This document shows positions 15,818 to 23,817 of a DNA stretch of 38,916 bases, piece after piece (position 1 is the stretch's first letter; each line of letters begins with the position of its first letter). Under the pieces are notes generated by a model, which was not told the DNA's origin, made no database searches, and worked only from the letters and a program-made list of their open reading frames with translations. A program made the position numbers and the translations under genes. The DNA comes from Patescibacteria group bacterium (GTDB lineage: Bacteria > Patescibacteriota > Patescibacteriia > Patescibacteriales > WJLG01), in contig JAQTUZ010000016.1 in the NCBI GenBank assembly GCA_028707065.1, positions 1-38,916 on the forward strand, read 5' to 3'.

Positions 15818-16708
15818 ATGGATCTCTCAGTCATTATTGTTTCTTGGAACGTCAAAGAAAAATTATCCCAGTGTCTGACTCATCTTTTTTTGAGCCAGAC
15901 GAATTTTTCTTTTGAGGTTCTGGCGGTCGATAACGGCTCGCATGACGGCTCGGCCGAGCTGGTGCGGGATGAATTTTCCCAAGTCAAATTGATCGCCAAT
16001 GACGGCAACCTGGGCTTTGCGCGCGCGGTCAATCAGGCTTTCCGCCGCTCAACCGGTGATTTTATTCTTTTGCTCAATCCGGATAATTTTGTTTTTCCTT
16101 CGACGATTGATGATTGGTTGCATTGGTTGAAGGCTAACCATAAAGCCGCTCTGTCCGGCTGCCGGCTCTTGGACGAAGAAAGCAAGGAGATTAAAGGCCA
16201 AGTAAGAAAATTTCCCGGTCTGTTCGATCAGTTGGCGATAATTTTGAAATGGCCTTATTTGTTTCCGGGGATCTTGGATCGTTATTTATGCGTTAAGTTT
16301 GATTATGACCGGCCGGCCATTGTCGATAGCGTGCGCGGCAGCGCTTTGGCCATTCGCCGTTCGGAGCTGGAGAATGCTTTGTCTTATGAGCGGTTGCAAC
16401 GGGGAGAATTGCTTGATGAAAGATTTTTTGTCTGGTTCGAGGACGTTGATCTCTGCCGGACTTTTAAGGCCGCGGAATTGGGAGTTTGGTATACGCCGGC
16501 GGCCCGCTGTTATGACGCGGTCGGCGCCAGCTTTTCGCAATTGCCCAGAATGAGCGCGCAAAAATATTTCCGCGATTCAATGTTAAAATATTTCCGGAAA
16601 TGGAAGCCGTTTTGGCAGTATTGCGTTTTGTGGCTGGCCTGGCCGATCGGTATCGCGCTGACCTGGGTTTTTACGGCGTTGGGATTTGAAAGGAAGAATA
16701 ATACATAG
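15818..16708 (+). CDS. Family 2 glycosyltransferase
   Basis: 296 residues. The N-terminal GT-A fold has LSVIIVSWNVKEKL, VDNGSHDGS, NLGFARAVNQ and LLNPDN (the D-x-N form of the metal-binding motif), followed by WFEDVDLC, the usual ED acceptor-side motif of rhamnosyl-type GT2 enzymes. A hydrophobic C-terminus (about 265-290) suggests membrane association. It should add a sugar from a nucleotide donor to the growing envelope glycan; donor and linkage cannot be read from sequence. It is the first of three GT2 genes on this strand. Confidence 0.9.
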   Translation: MDLSVIIVSWNVKEKLSQCLTHLFLSQTNFSFEVLAVDNGSHDGSAELVRDEFSQVKLIANDGNLGFARAVNQAFRRSTGDFILLLNPDNFVFPSTIDDWLHWLKANHKAALSGCRLLDEESKEIKGQVRKFPGLFDQLAIILKWPYLFPGILDRYLCVKFDYDRPAIVDSVRGSALAIRRSELENALSYERLQRGELLDERFFVWFEDVDLCRTFKAAELGVWYTPAARCYDAVGASFSQLPRMSAQKYFRDSMLKYFRKWKPFWQYCVLWLAWPIGIALTWVFTALGFERKNNT

Positions 16709-16716
16709 ATTAAGGT

Positions 16717-16826
16717 AATTAGTGAATTAGTTAATTAGGTACTTAGTTTTGCTGAAGTGAAGTGCGTGAATAATGTGAAACTTGTTTATTATTCAACTAA
16801 GTGACTAATTAACTAAGTAACTAATT
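16717..16826. repeat. Palindromic intergenic element, family B
   Basis: The arms 16717-16748 and 16795-16826 are 32 bases each and nearly exact inverted copies (AATTAGTGAATTAGTT..., AACTAAGTAACTAATT). Copies with related words lie at 25044, 26132 and 27199. Confidence 0.9.
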
Positions 16827-16835
16827 AATATTTTT

Positions 16836-18026
16836 ATGAAAAGAGTCGGTGTAATATTGGTTAACTATAAAGATTACGCGCAACGATTCTTAATGGATTG
16901 CCGCGATTCTTTGCGCGCCATGGATTATCCCCATGAGGCGCTGGCTTTTTATATCGTCGACAATGAAACCGGCGATGAAAGTTTTGCCTACTTGCAAGAT
17001 AATTTTTCCGAAGCGAAAATATTGCGTAATAAAAACAATGACGGTTTTGCCAAAGGTAATAATGACGGGATGAAAGTCGCGCTTGCCGATGGCTGCGAAT
17101 ATGTTTTTCTCTTGAATATGGATACGGTTATTGAGCCAAACGCGCTCGCGGAAATGGTTAAAACCGCCGAAGCTGACGCTAAGATTGGCGCCGTACAAGC
17201 GCGGCTGATGCTGGCCTCAGTTCCGCTGGCCCCGTCAGAGTCTCCCGCCGAGGGGACTCTGACGAAATCAGCGGCAGAGTCCGCTGACGCGAGACTCTGC
17301 CGGAGCCAAAAAATAAATTCGCTCGGCAACATCACTCATTTTCTTGGCTTCGGCTATTCGATTGGTTATGGCGAAGAATGGAAAGGTAGTTATGATGCCA
17401 CGGTCATGACCGTAACACACCCCGGCCTTCGGCCACCCCTCTCGAGAGGGGAATTAATAAATATTGCTTATCCTTCGGGCGCTGCCGTACTTTTTAAAAA
17501 AGAAGTTTTGCGGGCGGTCGGTTTGTTTGATGAAGATTACTGGATGTATAACGAAGATCAGGAATTGGGTTGGCGGATCTGGCTCTCCTGCTGGCGCTGC
17601 GTCTTGGCTCCGGCGGCAGTGGTTTATCATAAATATGAATTCAGCCGTTCGATTGCCAAGCATTATTGGATGGACCGCAACCGGCTGCTGGCGATCTTTG
17701 AATGCTATGAACCGCTGACTTTGATTTTGATCATGCCGGCCTTGCTCGTCATGGAATTAGGCCTGACGCTTTTTTCCATCCAATCCGGCTGGTTCAATGA
17801 AAAATTAAAAGTCTGGAATTATTTCCTCTCTTATGATAATTGGGAGCGGATTAAAAAATCCCGCGCCCGCAACCAGGGTTTGCGTAAAGTTCGCGACAAG
17901 GAACTCGCCCGCCTGATCACCGGGAAAATCTGGTATCAGGAAGTCGATGACTGGAAACTGCGCCTGATTAATCCAATCTTTAATGCCTATTGGCAGCTAG
18001 TAAAAGTAGTGTTGACGTTTTTTTAA
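16836..18026 (+). CDS. Family 2 glycosyltransferase with two in-frame repeat inserts
   Basis: 396 residues. GT-A features: GVILVNYKDY, IVDNETGDES, NNDGFAKGNNDG, LLNMDT (DXD-like), then SGAAVLFKKEVL and WMYNEDQELGWR. The C-terminal part (about 285-396) has a membrane helix and basic segments ending in KIWYQEVDDWKLR. Residues about 127-157 and 189-207 interrupt the expected sequence and are encoded by F-type hairpins (17234-17262, 17272-17302) and an H element (17415-17453). Both lie in probable surface loops between core motifs, so the enzyme may still work. No Shine-Dalgarno is seen. Confidence 0.9.
   Translation: MKRVGVILVNYKDYAQRFLMDCRDSLRAMDYPHEALAFYIVDNETGDESFAYLQDNFSEAKILRNKNNDGFAKGNNDGMKVALADGCEYVFLLNMDTVIEPNALAEMVKTAEADAKIGAVQARLMLASVPLAPSESPAEGTLTKSAAESADARLCRSQKINSLGNITHFLGFGYSIGYGEEWKGSYDATVMTVTHPGLRPPLSRGELINIAYPSGAAVLFKKEVLRAVGLFDEDYWMYNEDQELGWRIWLSCWRCVLAPAAVVYHKYEFSRSIAKHYWMDRNRLLAIFECYEPLTLILIMPALLVMELGLTLFSIQSGWFNEKLKVWNYFLSYDNWERIKKSRARNQGLRKVRDKELARLITGKIWYQEVDDWKLRLINPIFNAYWQLVKVVLTFF
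17234..17302. repeat. Two F-type hairpins inside a glycosyltransferase gene
   Basis: Hairpin 1 (17234-17262): GTCAGAGTCTCCC ... GGGGACTCTGAC. Hairpin 2 (17272-17302): CGGCAGAGTCC ... ACTCTGCCG. Their cores match, in the same order, the pair after groEL: GTCTCCCG...GGGGAC at 29976 and AGTCCGCT...CGCGAGACT at 30046. Confidence 0.9.
17401..17453. repeat. H element inside a glycosyltransferase gene
   Basis: CGGTCATGACCG (perfect palindrome, 17401-17412) followed by CACACCCCGGCC, TTCGGCC and CCCCTCTCGAGAGGGG (17436-17451). The last part is identical to the intergenic copy at 18484-18499. It encodes HPGLRPPLSRG in frame. Confidence 0.9.
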
Positions 18027-18040
18027 TTTTGTGATATTTT
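18012..18040 (+). promoter_or_regulatory. Promoter of the small zinc-ribbon gene
   Basis: -35 TTGACG (18012-18017), 17-base spacer, extended -10 TG-A-TATTTT (TATTTT at 18035-18040). It overlaps the last codons of the preceding glycosyltransferase. Confidence 0.65.
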
Positions 18041-18108
18041 GGGAAGCTATTTTGAAAATAATAAATATCGGTTAAAGACACTATAAAAAGAAACAAGAAG
18101 GAGGAATC

Positions 18109-18339
18109 ATGGCAAGACCCATTATTTTGGGGAATAAGCGCAATCCTTTCTCTGTTATAAAAAGGGATTTTAAATCAGGAGGAATATTACCGCTTCCTAA
18201 CAATGCTTATGCAGCGTCGACCTGTACGAAATGCGGAGCAGTAAGTGAGCCTTGCAGTTGTCGGGCTAAAAGAACATGGCACGACAGAATAACCGGCCGG
18301 AAAATAATCTTCAAATATGTCGAGCTCCTTGATAACTGA
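18109..18339 (+). CDS. Small protein with a possible zinc-binding Cys cluster
   Basis: 76 residues, very basic at the N-terminus (KRNPFSVIKRDF), with C39-x2-C42-x6-C49-x-C51 (CTKCGAVSEPCSC), which could hold one zinc ion. It is not recognised. A strong AAGGAGG lies 6-7 bases before the ATG, and the gene has its own extended promoter and a terminator. It sits among glycosyltransferase genes but is a separate transcription unit. The use of a strong Shine-Dalgarno sets it apart from those neighbours. Confidence 0.65.
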   Translation: MARPIILGNKRNPFSVIKRDFKSGGILPLPNNAYAASTCTKCGAVSEPCSCRAKRTWHDRITGRKIIFKYVELLDN

Positions 18340-18357
18340 TATTGATTCCTTTCCCTT

Positions 18358-18405
18358 CCCTTGGATTCTCGGAACGCCAGTTTTTGGAATCCAGGGGATT
18401 TTTTT
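18358..18405 (+). terminator. Terminator of the small zinc-ribbon gene
   Basis: CCCTTGGATTC pairs with GAATCCAGGGG around an 18-base loop, followed by seven T. Confidence 0.8.
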
Positions 18406-18453
18406 ATCCAAAAAAACCTTGAGCCCCGAGCCATGAGCCTAGCACCAAATTTT

Positions 18454-18503
18454 CACACACCCCGCCTCGCCGGGCTCGGCACCCCTCTCGAGAGGGGACT
18501 TTT
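18454..18503. repeat. Intergenic family H element
   Basis: CACACCCCGCCTCGCC, GGGCTCGGCA and then CCCCTCTCGAGAGGGG. It is the complete form of the element found in the glycosyltransferase 1 kb upstream, and the reverse complement of the one nested in A2. The final hairpin plus T run could also act as a terminator. Confidence 0.88.
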
Positions 18504-18562
18504 TTAATTTGACTTAAATAACCTAAGGAAGTATTCTAAAAATATATACCAAATACTAATCT

Positions 18563-19342
18563 ATGGATTTATCAGTAGTCATCGTCAATTATCAAAGCCA
18601 GGATAAAGTCTTGAAATGCCTCGACGCGCTTTTGGACGCGGATTGGGGCGATTTGGCGCACGAAATAATCGTCGTCGATAATAATTCCGGCGATGATTTG
18701 GCGCAAGTTAAAGCGATTTTTCCGGAAGTGAAAATAATCCAAAGCGAGAAGAATCTGGGCATGGGTGGCGGCAATAATTTGGGCGCCAGAAATTCGTCCG
18801 GAGAGTTTATCTTGATTTTAAATCCAGATACGACCGTACAAGACGACGCGATTTTAAAATTGCATCAATATCTGCGGGAAAATGATCAGGTCGGGATCGT
18901 CGGGCCGAAACTTTTGAATCCGGACGGCAGCTTGCAATATTCTTGTTTGCGCTTTCCGAAAATCCACACGCCGATCTTGCGCCGGACTTTCTTCGGCGAA
19001 TTGGCCCCGCGGCATCTCAATGATTTTTTGATGAAGGAATATGATCACGCGGTAACTAAGACCGTGGATTGGCTGACGGGCTCCTGCTTTTTGATCCGGC
19101 GGGAAATTTTGGAAAAAGACGGGCATATTTTCGATGAAAAATATTTTATGTATTTTGAAGATACTGACCTTTGCCGCCGCGTAAAAGCCAAATATAATTA
19201 CGATGTTGCCTATCATCCCGAAGCGGTGGTAATCCACGATCATACTCGCGCGAGCGCGGAAAAGCCCTGGTATATCGCGCCGTTTGCCGATAAGCTGGCC
19301 AGAGAACATATTAAATCGTGGTTCAGGTATTTTATCGGTTAA
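18563..19342 (+). CDS. Family 2 glycosyltransferase, rhamnosyltransferase-like
   Basis: 259 residues, a compact GT2 enzyme. It has LSVVIVNYQSQDKV, VDNNSGDD, NLGMGGGNNLGA, ILNPDTTV (DXD-like), WLTGSCFLIRRE and YFEDTDLCRR. This pattern is close to WbbL-like rhamnosyltransferases, but the sugar is not proven; no dTDP-rhamnose genes are in the window. There is no membrane helix at the C-terminus, unlike the other two GT2 proteins here. No Shine-Dalgarno is visible. Confidence 0.9.
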   Translation: MDLSVVIVNYQSQDKVLKCLDALLDADWGDLAHEIIVVDNNSGDDLAQVKAIFPEVKIIQSEKNLGMGGGNNLGARNSSGEFILILNPDTTVQDDAILKLHQYLRENDQVGIVGPKLLNPDGSLQYSCLRFPKIHTPILRRTFFGELAPRHLNDFLMKEYDHAVTKTVDWLTGSCFLIRREILEKDGHIFDEKYFMYFEDTDLCRRVKAKYNYDVAYHPEAVVIHDHTRASAEKPWYIAPFADKLAREHIKSWFRYFIG

Positions 19343-19372
19343 ATTTCTCAAAGCGATAAAATCTGCGTTTAT

Positions 19373-19480
19373 AATACGAATACTGCGAATTATACGCGAA
19401 TACTACAAAACCTACGAACCGAATTAAAACTTGTTAAATTATTCGTTGTATTCGCGAATAATTTGTAGCATTCGCATCAT
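19373..19480. repeat. Palindromic intergenic element, family A (copy A3)
   Basis: AATACGAATACTGCGAATTA and CGCGAATACTAC on the left are inverted on the right (GTTGTATTCGCGAATAATTT, GTAGCATTCGCAT). It has no GC insert, so it serves as an empty form compared with A2. Confidence 0.85.
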
Positions 19481-19489
19481 GTAATTTTT

Positions 19490-19792
19490 ATGAACAGAGA
19501 TAATTTTTTTGTCGAATTGCCAAAAGAACCGGTTTATAATTTTAAAGTCGATAAAGACGGTTATGTGCTTTTTTGGGAGGTAGCCAGCCGTTTTTTTAAA
19601 GAAAATATTCCGGACGCCTTTAGATTTTTAAAAGGTTACGGGGATAAATCCGACCTGGGAGAAGGCTTGAGAATTAAAATTGATTCCCTTAAAACGCTTC
19701 ATGATATAAGAATCCATCAAGACGATATTGGAGAATTTTTGGAGAGATATCGGAAAAATTTAATGACGCAGAAAAAGAATCCTGATAATTAA
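19490..19792 (+). CDS. Hypothetical protein
   Basis: 100 residues, soluble, with mixed charge. It begins MNRDNFFVELPKEPVYNF and has a K/D-rich tail ending QKKNPDN. No motif is recognised. The start follows family A element A3 by 9 bases and the stop is 22 bases before galU, so it may be carried on the same transcript as galU. Coding is supported by a full-length frame, normal composition and the tight fit between neighbours. Confidence 0.6.
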   Translation: MNRDNFFVELPKEPVYNFKVDKDGYVLFWEVASRFFKENIPDAFRFLKGYGDKSDLGEGLRIKIDSLKTLHDIRIHQDDIGEFLERYRKNLMTQKKNPDN

Positions 19793-19814
19793 AAAAATAG
19801 TTTAATTGTTTTTT

Positions 19815-20693
19815 ATGAACAAAATCACCAAAGCCATTTTGCCGATCGCCGGCGCGGGAACGCGTTTTTTGCCGGCAACCAAGGCCCAGCCCAAAGAAAT
19901 GCTGCCGGTGGTGGACAAGCCAGCCGTGCAATACTTGGTGGAAGACGCGGCAGCCGCCGGCATCAAGGAAATAATTTTCGTCACCGGCCGCGGCAAGCGG
20001 GCGATCGAAGACCATTTCGATTATTCCTTCGAATTGGAGCAGCTGCTGGTGAAAAAAAACAAGCCGGAACTTCTGGAAAAAGTCCGGCAGATGGAAAATC
20101 TGGCCAAATTTTCTTACGTGCGCCAGCCCATGCCGCTAGGCGACGGCCATGCCATCTCCTGCGCCGCCCATCTTTTAGGCAATGAGGCGGCGGTAGTGAT
20201 GTTCGGCGACACGCTCTATGACGCGCCGGTGCCGGTCAGCCGGCAAGTGATGGATGTTTATGAAAAATACGGCGCGCCGGTGATCGGCCTGACTGAGATC
20301 AGTGAAGAGGAATTCAATAAATTCGGCATGGTTGGCGGCGATGATCTCGGGGGCGGGGTTATCAAGATAAATAAGATAGTGGAAAAGCCGGCCCGGCCGG
20401 CTGATTCGCCTTCCAATCTGGCGGCTCCCGGCGTTTATGTCATCACGCCGGAGATCATGAAAATTTTATTGGAAATGAAAGAGGGAAAAAGCGGCGAGAT
20501 CCGCTTAGCCGACGCTTTTGCCATCATGCTGGAAAGGAAAATGCCGGTTTATGGGAAAAAGCTGGAGGGTGAATGGCTGGATACGGGCAACAAGCTGAAT
20601 TTTTTGAAAGCTTCGATCAAATTCGGCTTGAAGGATTTGGAAATAAAAGAGGAATTGAAAAAATTTCTCAAGGACTTGGATAAAACTTTGTAA
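19815..20693 (+). CDS. galU: UTP-glucose-1-phosphate uridylyltransferase
   Basis: 292 residues, normal for the family. The nucleotide-binding loop GAGTRFLPATKAQPKEMLP is followed by KPAVQYLVEDA, FVTGRGKRAIEDHFD, the QPMPLGDGHAI segment, and VEKPARPADSPSNLAAPGVYV. It makes UDP-glucose from UTP and glucose-1-phosphate in the cytoplasm, supplying glycan synthesis by the nearby transferases. ATG 19815 is chosen over a TTG three codons earlier. A strong terminator follows. Confidence 0.95.
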   Translation: MNKITKAILPIAGAGTRFLPATKAQPKEMLPVVDKPAVQYLVEDAAAAGIKEIIFVTGRGKRAIEDHFDYSFELEQLLVKKNKPELLEKVRQMENLAKFSYVRQPMPLGDGHAISCAAHLLGNEAAVVMFGDTLYDAPVPVSRQVMDVYEKYGAPVIGLTEISEEEFNKFGMVGGDDLGGGVIKINKIVEKPARPADSPSNLAAPGVYVITPEIMKILLEMKEGKSGEIRLADAFAIMLERKMPVYGKKLEGEWLDTGNKLNFLKASIKFGLKDLEIKEELKKFLKDLDKTL

Positions 20694-20705
20694 AATACGG
20701 TTAAA

Positions 20706-20762
20706 AAATCCGCCCCTTGCCATTTTTTGAATGTTTCAAGAAATGGCAAGGGGCGGATTTGT
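20706..20762. terminator. Strong bidirectional terminator
   Basis: A stem of about 20 pairs, AAATCCGCCCCTTGCC with its exact inverse GGCAAGGGGCGGATTT, between convergent galU and the PEGA gene. The CCTTGCCAT word also appears next to family F elements. Confidence 0.9.
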
Positions 20763-20770
20763 TTTAGTTT

Positions 20771-22138
20771 TCATTGGATATTCAAGCGGTATAACCCTTC
20801 GTCGCCGCCCGACTTGGCAGTGAAATAAAGATTTTTTTCAGCGTCATCAAACACCGGCGAGGTAATCGAATCGAAACTGGCCAGTTCCGTCACCTGGATC
20901 TCATCATTCGTCGTCCAGGTGATGACATTGATATTTTTTTCCGTCGCGTAGAGGATATAATTGGCCGCTTTCGTTTTGATGATGCTTTTGATCGGCTGCG
21001 ACCAGCGGGTAATCAATTTATTTTCGTTTTTTTCAAGATCAAGCACCCAGATCTCGTAATCATTGGCCCAGACCAGTTCTTTGTCGCTGACCCATTCGGT
21101 TTTTTTTACCGAATCGATCGTTTCCAAGAGCGGATTGGCGGCCGCGGGGTCGATCAAATAAAGAGTTTCGTATTTTTTATCATAGAGATTGAGCAATTTG
21201 GCGCCGGGATTGATCAGCTGGTAGCCGTCGGAAGCGGGCAAATCGATTTCCTTGGTTATTTTTTTATCGTTAAGCGAATAAAATTTAAGCTTGGCGTTAA
21301 GCCCGTTTTGCACCACGTAGTATAAATTTTTATTTTTAACTTCGTAATCCAGGATATTATTTTCTTTAATGATCGTTTGGTTGGCTTCGCTGGTCAGATC
21401 GAAAATGTCGATGGAATTCCGGAATTGATAGTAAATTTTATCCAGCTCGTCGTTCCATTTCAGATTGGCGATGGACGAGCCGATAATCTTGTCCAGCTGC
21501 CGGTTTTTATCGGGATTTTTCAGGTTGAGCAGATTTTTTTCCACGCTCAAACGGTTGCTGTCGGTCGACCAGGAAGCGAGCGTTGAAGTCGCGGCAAAGT
21601 TCGGCGAAATTTTTTCCAGATTTTGCGACTTGATGTCAAACAGCTGGCCGGTGGAAGACAGGAAGATCTTTTTGCTATTGGGCGAAAGGAAAATTTGCTG
21701 GCTGGCAACTTTGGCCAATTGTTGCGGCGAGGTTCTTCTGAACAAATTGATATCCAAGACGTGAGTGATTTTTCCGGGAAAGATAACAATGCGGCGCTGC
21801 CAGGGCCAATAGCCGTTGATTTCGACGCGCAAATCATAAGAGCCGGGCATTAAATCTTTGACGCGAGCCGGCGTTTTGATGGCGTTTTCTTTCGGGGGAA
21901 CGATCTGTTGCAGAAATAAATTGGAAAAATGCCGGGCGGGCAGATCGTTGAGATAAATATCCGCTCCGGCCGGTATGGAATAAATAATGGCCATCCCCGT
22001 TTTTTGCACGCCCAAAGGAGTTAACAGATGATGTAAATCGATCTGATAGCCGGAAGCGTAAAGGATGATCAATGGCGTGACGATTAAAAATACTAAACAG
22101 AAGGAATAATAAATTATTCGGCGCAAAGTCAGGGTCAT
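20771..22138 (-). CDS. PEGA-domain membrane protein with a beta-propeller-like C-terminus
   Basis: 455 residues. One N-terminal membrane anchor (about 7-29) is followed by a PEGA domain (about 50-135) with IYSIPAGADIYLNDL and PGSYDLRVEINGYWPWQR. A long beta-rich part (about 140-455) has short repeats such as IFLSPNSKKIFLSS, LKWNDELDKIYYQF and VFDDAEKNLYFTA, spaced like TolB/WD-type blades. It is probably anchored on the outside of the cell membrane and binds other surface material. It follows murA, with a very large hairpin between them. Confidence 0.85.
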   Translation of the reverse strand: MTLTLRRIIYYSFCLVFLIVTPLIILYASGYQIDLHHLLTPLGVQKTGMAIIYSIPAGADIYLNDLPARHFSNLFLQQIVPPKENAIKTPARVKDLMPGSYDLRVEINGYWPWQRRIVIFPGKITHVLDINLFRRTSPQQLAKVASQQIFLSPNSKKIFLSSTGQLFDIKSQNLEKISPNFAATSTLASWSTDSNRLSVEKNLLNLKNPDKNRQLDKIIGSSIANLKWNDELDKIYYQFRNSIDIFDLTSEANQTIIKENNILDYEVKNKNLYYVVQNGLNAKLKFYSLNDKKITKEIDLPASDGYQLINPGAKLLNLYDKKYETLYLIDPAAANPLLETIDSVKKTEWVSDKELVWANDYEIWVLDLEKNENKLITRWSQPIKSIIKTKAANYILYATEKNINVITWTTNDEIQVTELASFDSITSPVFDDAEKNLYFTAKSGGDEGLYRLNIQ

Positions 22139-22149
22139 ATTTTTGGGGG

Positions 22150-22305
22150 AATGCGGCTAAACGCTCTTTCGAGCATAAATTTAACAAATTTCGAGAAAAT
22201 TTTTTATAAAATTTTTGAGGCGATATAAGAATATCGTCGAAAAGATTTTAGAAAAAATTTGCCGAAATTTTAAATTTAGGCCGAAAATGGCGTTTAGCCG
22301 CATTT
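22150..22305. repeat. Very large hairpin between murA and the PEGA gene
   Basis: Two arms of about 75 bases (22150-22226 and 22231-22305) pair almost throughout around a 4-base loop. Outer ends are AATGCGGCTAAACGC and GCGTTTAGCCGCATT, the centre CGATAT/ATATCG. The right arm includes the last codons and the stop of murA. There is no T run, so it is not an ordinary terminator. Confidence 0.85.
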
Positions 22306-23565
22306 CCTTATGGAGGCGCCAAGGGCGGTGAGCCGCTCGGCGATATTTTCATAACCGCGTTCGATTTGATAGATATTGTCGATTTCGGTGCGCCCCTCCG
22401 CCACTAGCGCGGCGATCACCAAAGCGATGCCGGCGCGGAGATCCGAGCTGGTAAGCTGGCGGCCATAAAGCTTGGTCGGGCCGTTAACGACCATGCGGTG
22501 CGGATCGCACATAATGATATCGGCGCCCATTTGCGAGAGCAGATCGGCATACAACAGCCGGCGGTCAAAAATAGTTTCATGGATCAAAGCCGAGCCTTCC
22601 GCCTGAGTCATTAAGACGGCATAAGGCTGCTGCAGATCAGTCGGAAATCCCGGGTATTCATGGGTCTTGATGCCGAAAGAATTTATTTTTTTAGCCGGTT
22701 TTATTTTGATCCAATCCTCGCCTTCTTCAAAAGGAATTCCTAAGCGATGTTTAAAAATTTCCAACAGGACCCGAAGGTGTTCGGGGACGCATTTCTTGAT
22801 CAATATTTCTGAACGGGTAGCCGCGGCCATGATCGCGAAAGAACCGGCTTCAAGGCGATCCGGCATAACCGCAAAATTACCGGCGGAAATTTTTTCAACT
22901 CCTTCAATGGTTATGGTCGGAGTGCCGGCGTTGGAAATTTTCGCGCCGCAAGAATTAAGATAATCAGCCAGAGCTTTGATCTCCGGCTCCATGGCGCAAT
23001 TTTTAAGAATTGTTTTGCCTTTGGCCAAGGTTGCGGCCATAATCATCGATTCGGTGGCAGTGACCGCGATCAATTTATAAAAGAAGAATTCGCCGCCCTT
23101 AAGTCCGCCCTTGGCTTTTATGTGATAATAGTTATCTTTAATAATAACTTCCGCTCCCAGGGAAGAAAAGCCGTCCAAAAAAACATCGATCGGCCGCTCT
23201 CCGGCGCCAATGACGCAGCCGCCCGGATGGGGAAATTTAACTTCGCCGAAACGCGCCAAGAGCGGCGCGACGAACATTATTGAAGCGCGGAATTTATTGG
23301 CGATGGCCGGATTCAATTCTGTTTTTTTGATGCTGGCAGAATCAATTATCACCGTGCCTTTTACCGGATAGTCAATCTTGGCGCCCAAATCTTCCAGTAA
23401 GGCCAGCGATTGTTTGACATCTTCGATCTCCGGCAGATTGGTGATAGTGATTTTTTCCAATGACAAGATCGAGGCGGGAATGATCTTTAAGGCCGCGTTT
23501 TTCGCGCCTTTAACTTCGATTTCGCCCGATAATTTTGCCGGACCATTGATGATGAATTTGGACAT
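22294..23565 (-). CDS. murA: UDP-N-acetylglucosamine 1-carboxyvinyltransferase
   Basis: 423 residues from ATG 23565 (family N-terminus MSKFIINGPAKLSGEIEVKGAKN); an earlier in-frame start at 23595 lies in a repeat. The K22-N23 pair, R93 and the catalytic C117 (fosfomycin target) in GGCVIG are present. After GGCVIG the chain reads AGERPID, two residues longer than the usual xRPID loop. The enzyme transfers enolpyruvate to UDP-GlcNAc, the first committed step of peptidoglycan synthesis. The stop codon lies within a large hairpin. Confidence 0.94.
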   Translation of the reverse strand: MSKFIINGPAKLSGEIEVKGAKNAALKIIPASILSLEKITITNLPEIEDVKQSLALLEDLGAKIDYPVKGTVIIDSASIKKTELNPAIANKFRASIMFVAPLLARFGEVKFPHPGGCVIGAGERPIDVFLDGFSSLGAEVIIKDNYYHIKAKGGLKGGEFFFYKLIAVTATESMIMAATLAKGKTILKNCAMEPEIKALADYLNSCGAKISNAGTPTITIEGVEKISAGNFAVMPDRLEAGSFAIMAAATRSEILIKKCVPEHLRVLLEIFKHRLGIPFEEGEDWIKIKPAKKINSFGIKTHEYPGFPTDLQQPYAVLMTQAEGSALIHETIFDRRLLYADLLSQMGADIIMCDPHRMVVNGPTKLYGRQLTSSDLRAGIALVIAALVAEGRTEIDNIYQIERGYENIAERLTALGASIRKCG

Positions 23566-23577
23566 ATTTTTCAGAGA

Positions 23578-23639
23578 ACATAGAGCATAAATCAAAGAGC
23601 AATATTTATTTGCTCTTTGCTCTTTGTTCGTTGTTCATT
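23578..23639. repeat. Hairpin-forming repeat in the murA leader
   Basis: AAAGAGCAA (plus strand) is mirrored by TTGCTCTTT, with GAGCATAAAT and GCTCTTTGCTCTTTG words. It lies between the murA promoter and the ATG. Confidence 0.6.
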
Positions 23640-23645
23640 GTTATT

Positions 23646-23674
23646 AGCATAGCTTAAGCTTGGCATTATTTCAA
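23646..23674 (-). promoter_or_regulatory. Promoter of murA
   Basis: On the minus strand, -35 TTGAAA (23669-23674), 17-base spacer, -10 TATGCT (23646-23651). The leader is about 75 bases and holds the hairpin repeat. Confidence 0.6.
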
Positions 23675-23715
23675 CCCACTTAAAGCAAGGGTTGATTTTG
23701 AAGCTGTTGTCAAGA

Positions 23716-23744
23716 TTGCTTTTTACTTGGGGCGGTGGTATGAT
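23716..23744 (+). promoter_or_regulatory. Promoter of the 55-aa ORF
   Basis: -35 TTGCTT (23716-23721), 17-base spacer, extended -10 TG-G-TATGAT (TATGAT at 23739-23744). Confidence 0.6.
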
Positions 23745-23817
23745 GAACTTAAGCAAGCTAATAATAGCCAGTTAAAGAAGGGGTTATCAATTTTTTGATA
23801 AAAACTTCACTAAATTT

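Noticed and set aside
10788-18339. Alternative genetic code (UGA read as glycine)
   Set aside because: UGA ends genes at sensible places (10791 and 18339), and no conserved gene has an internal UGA.
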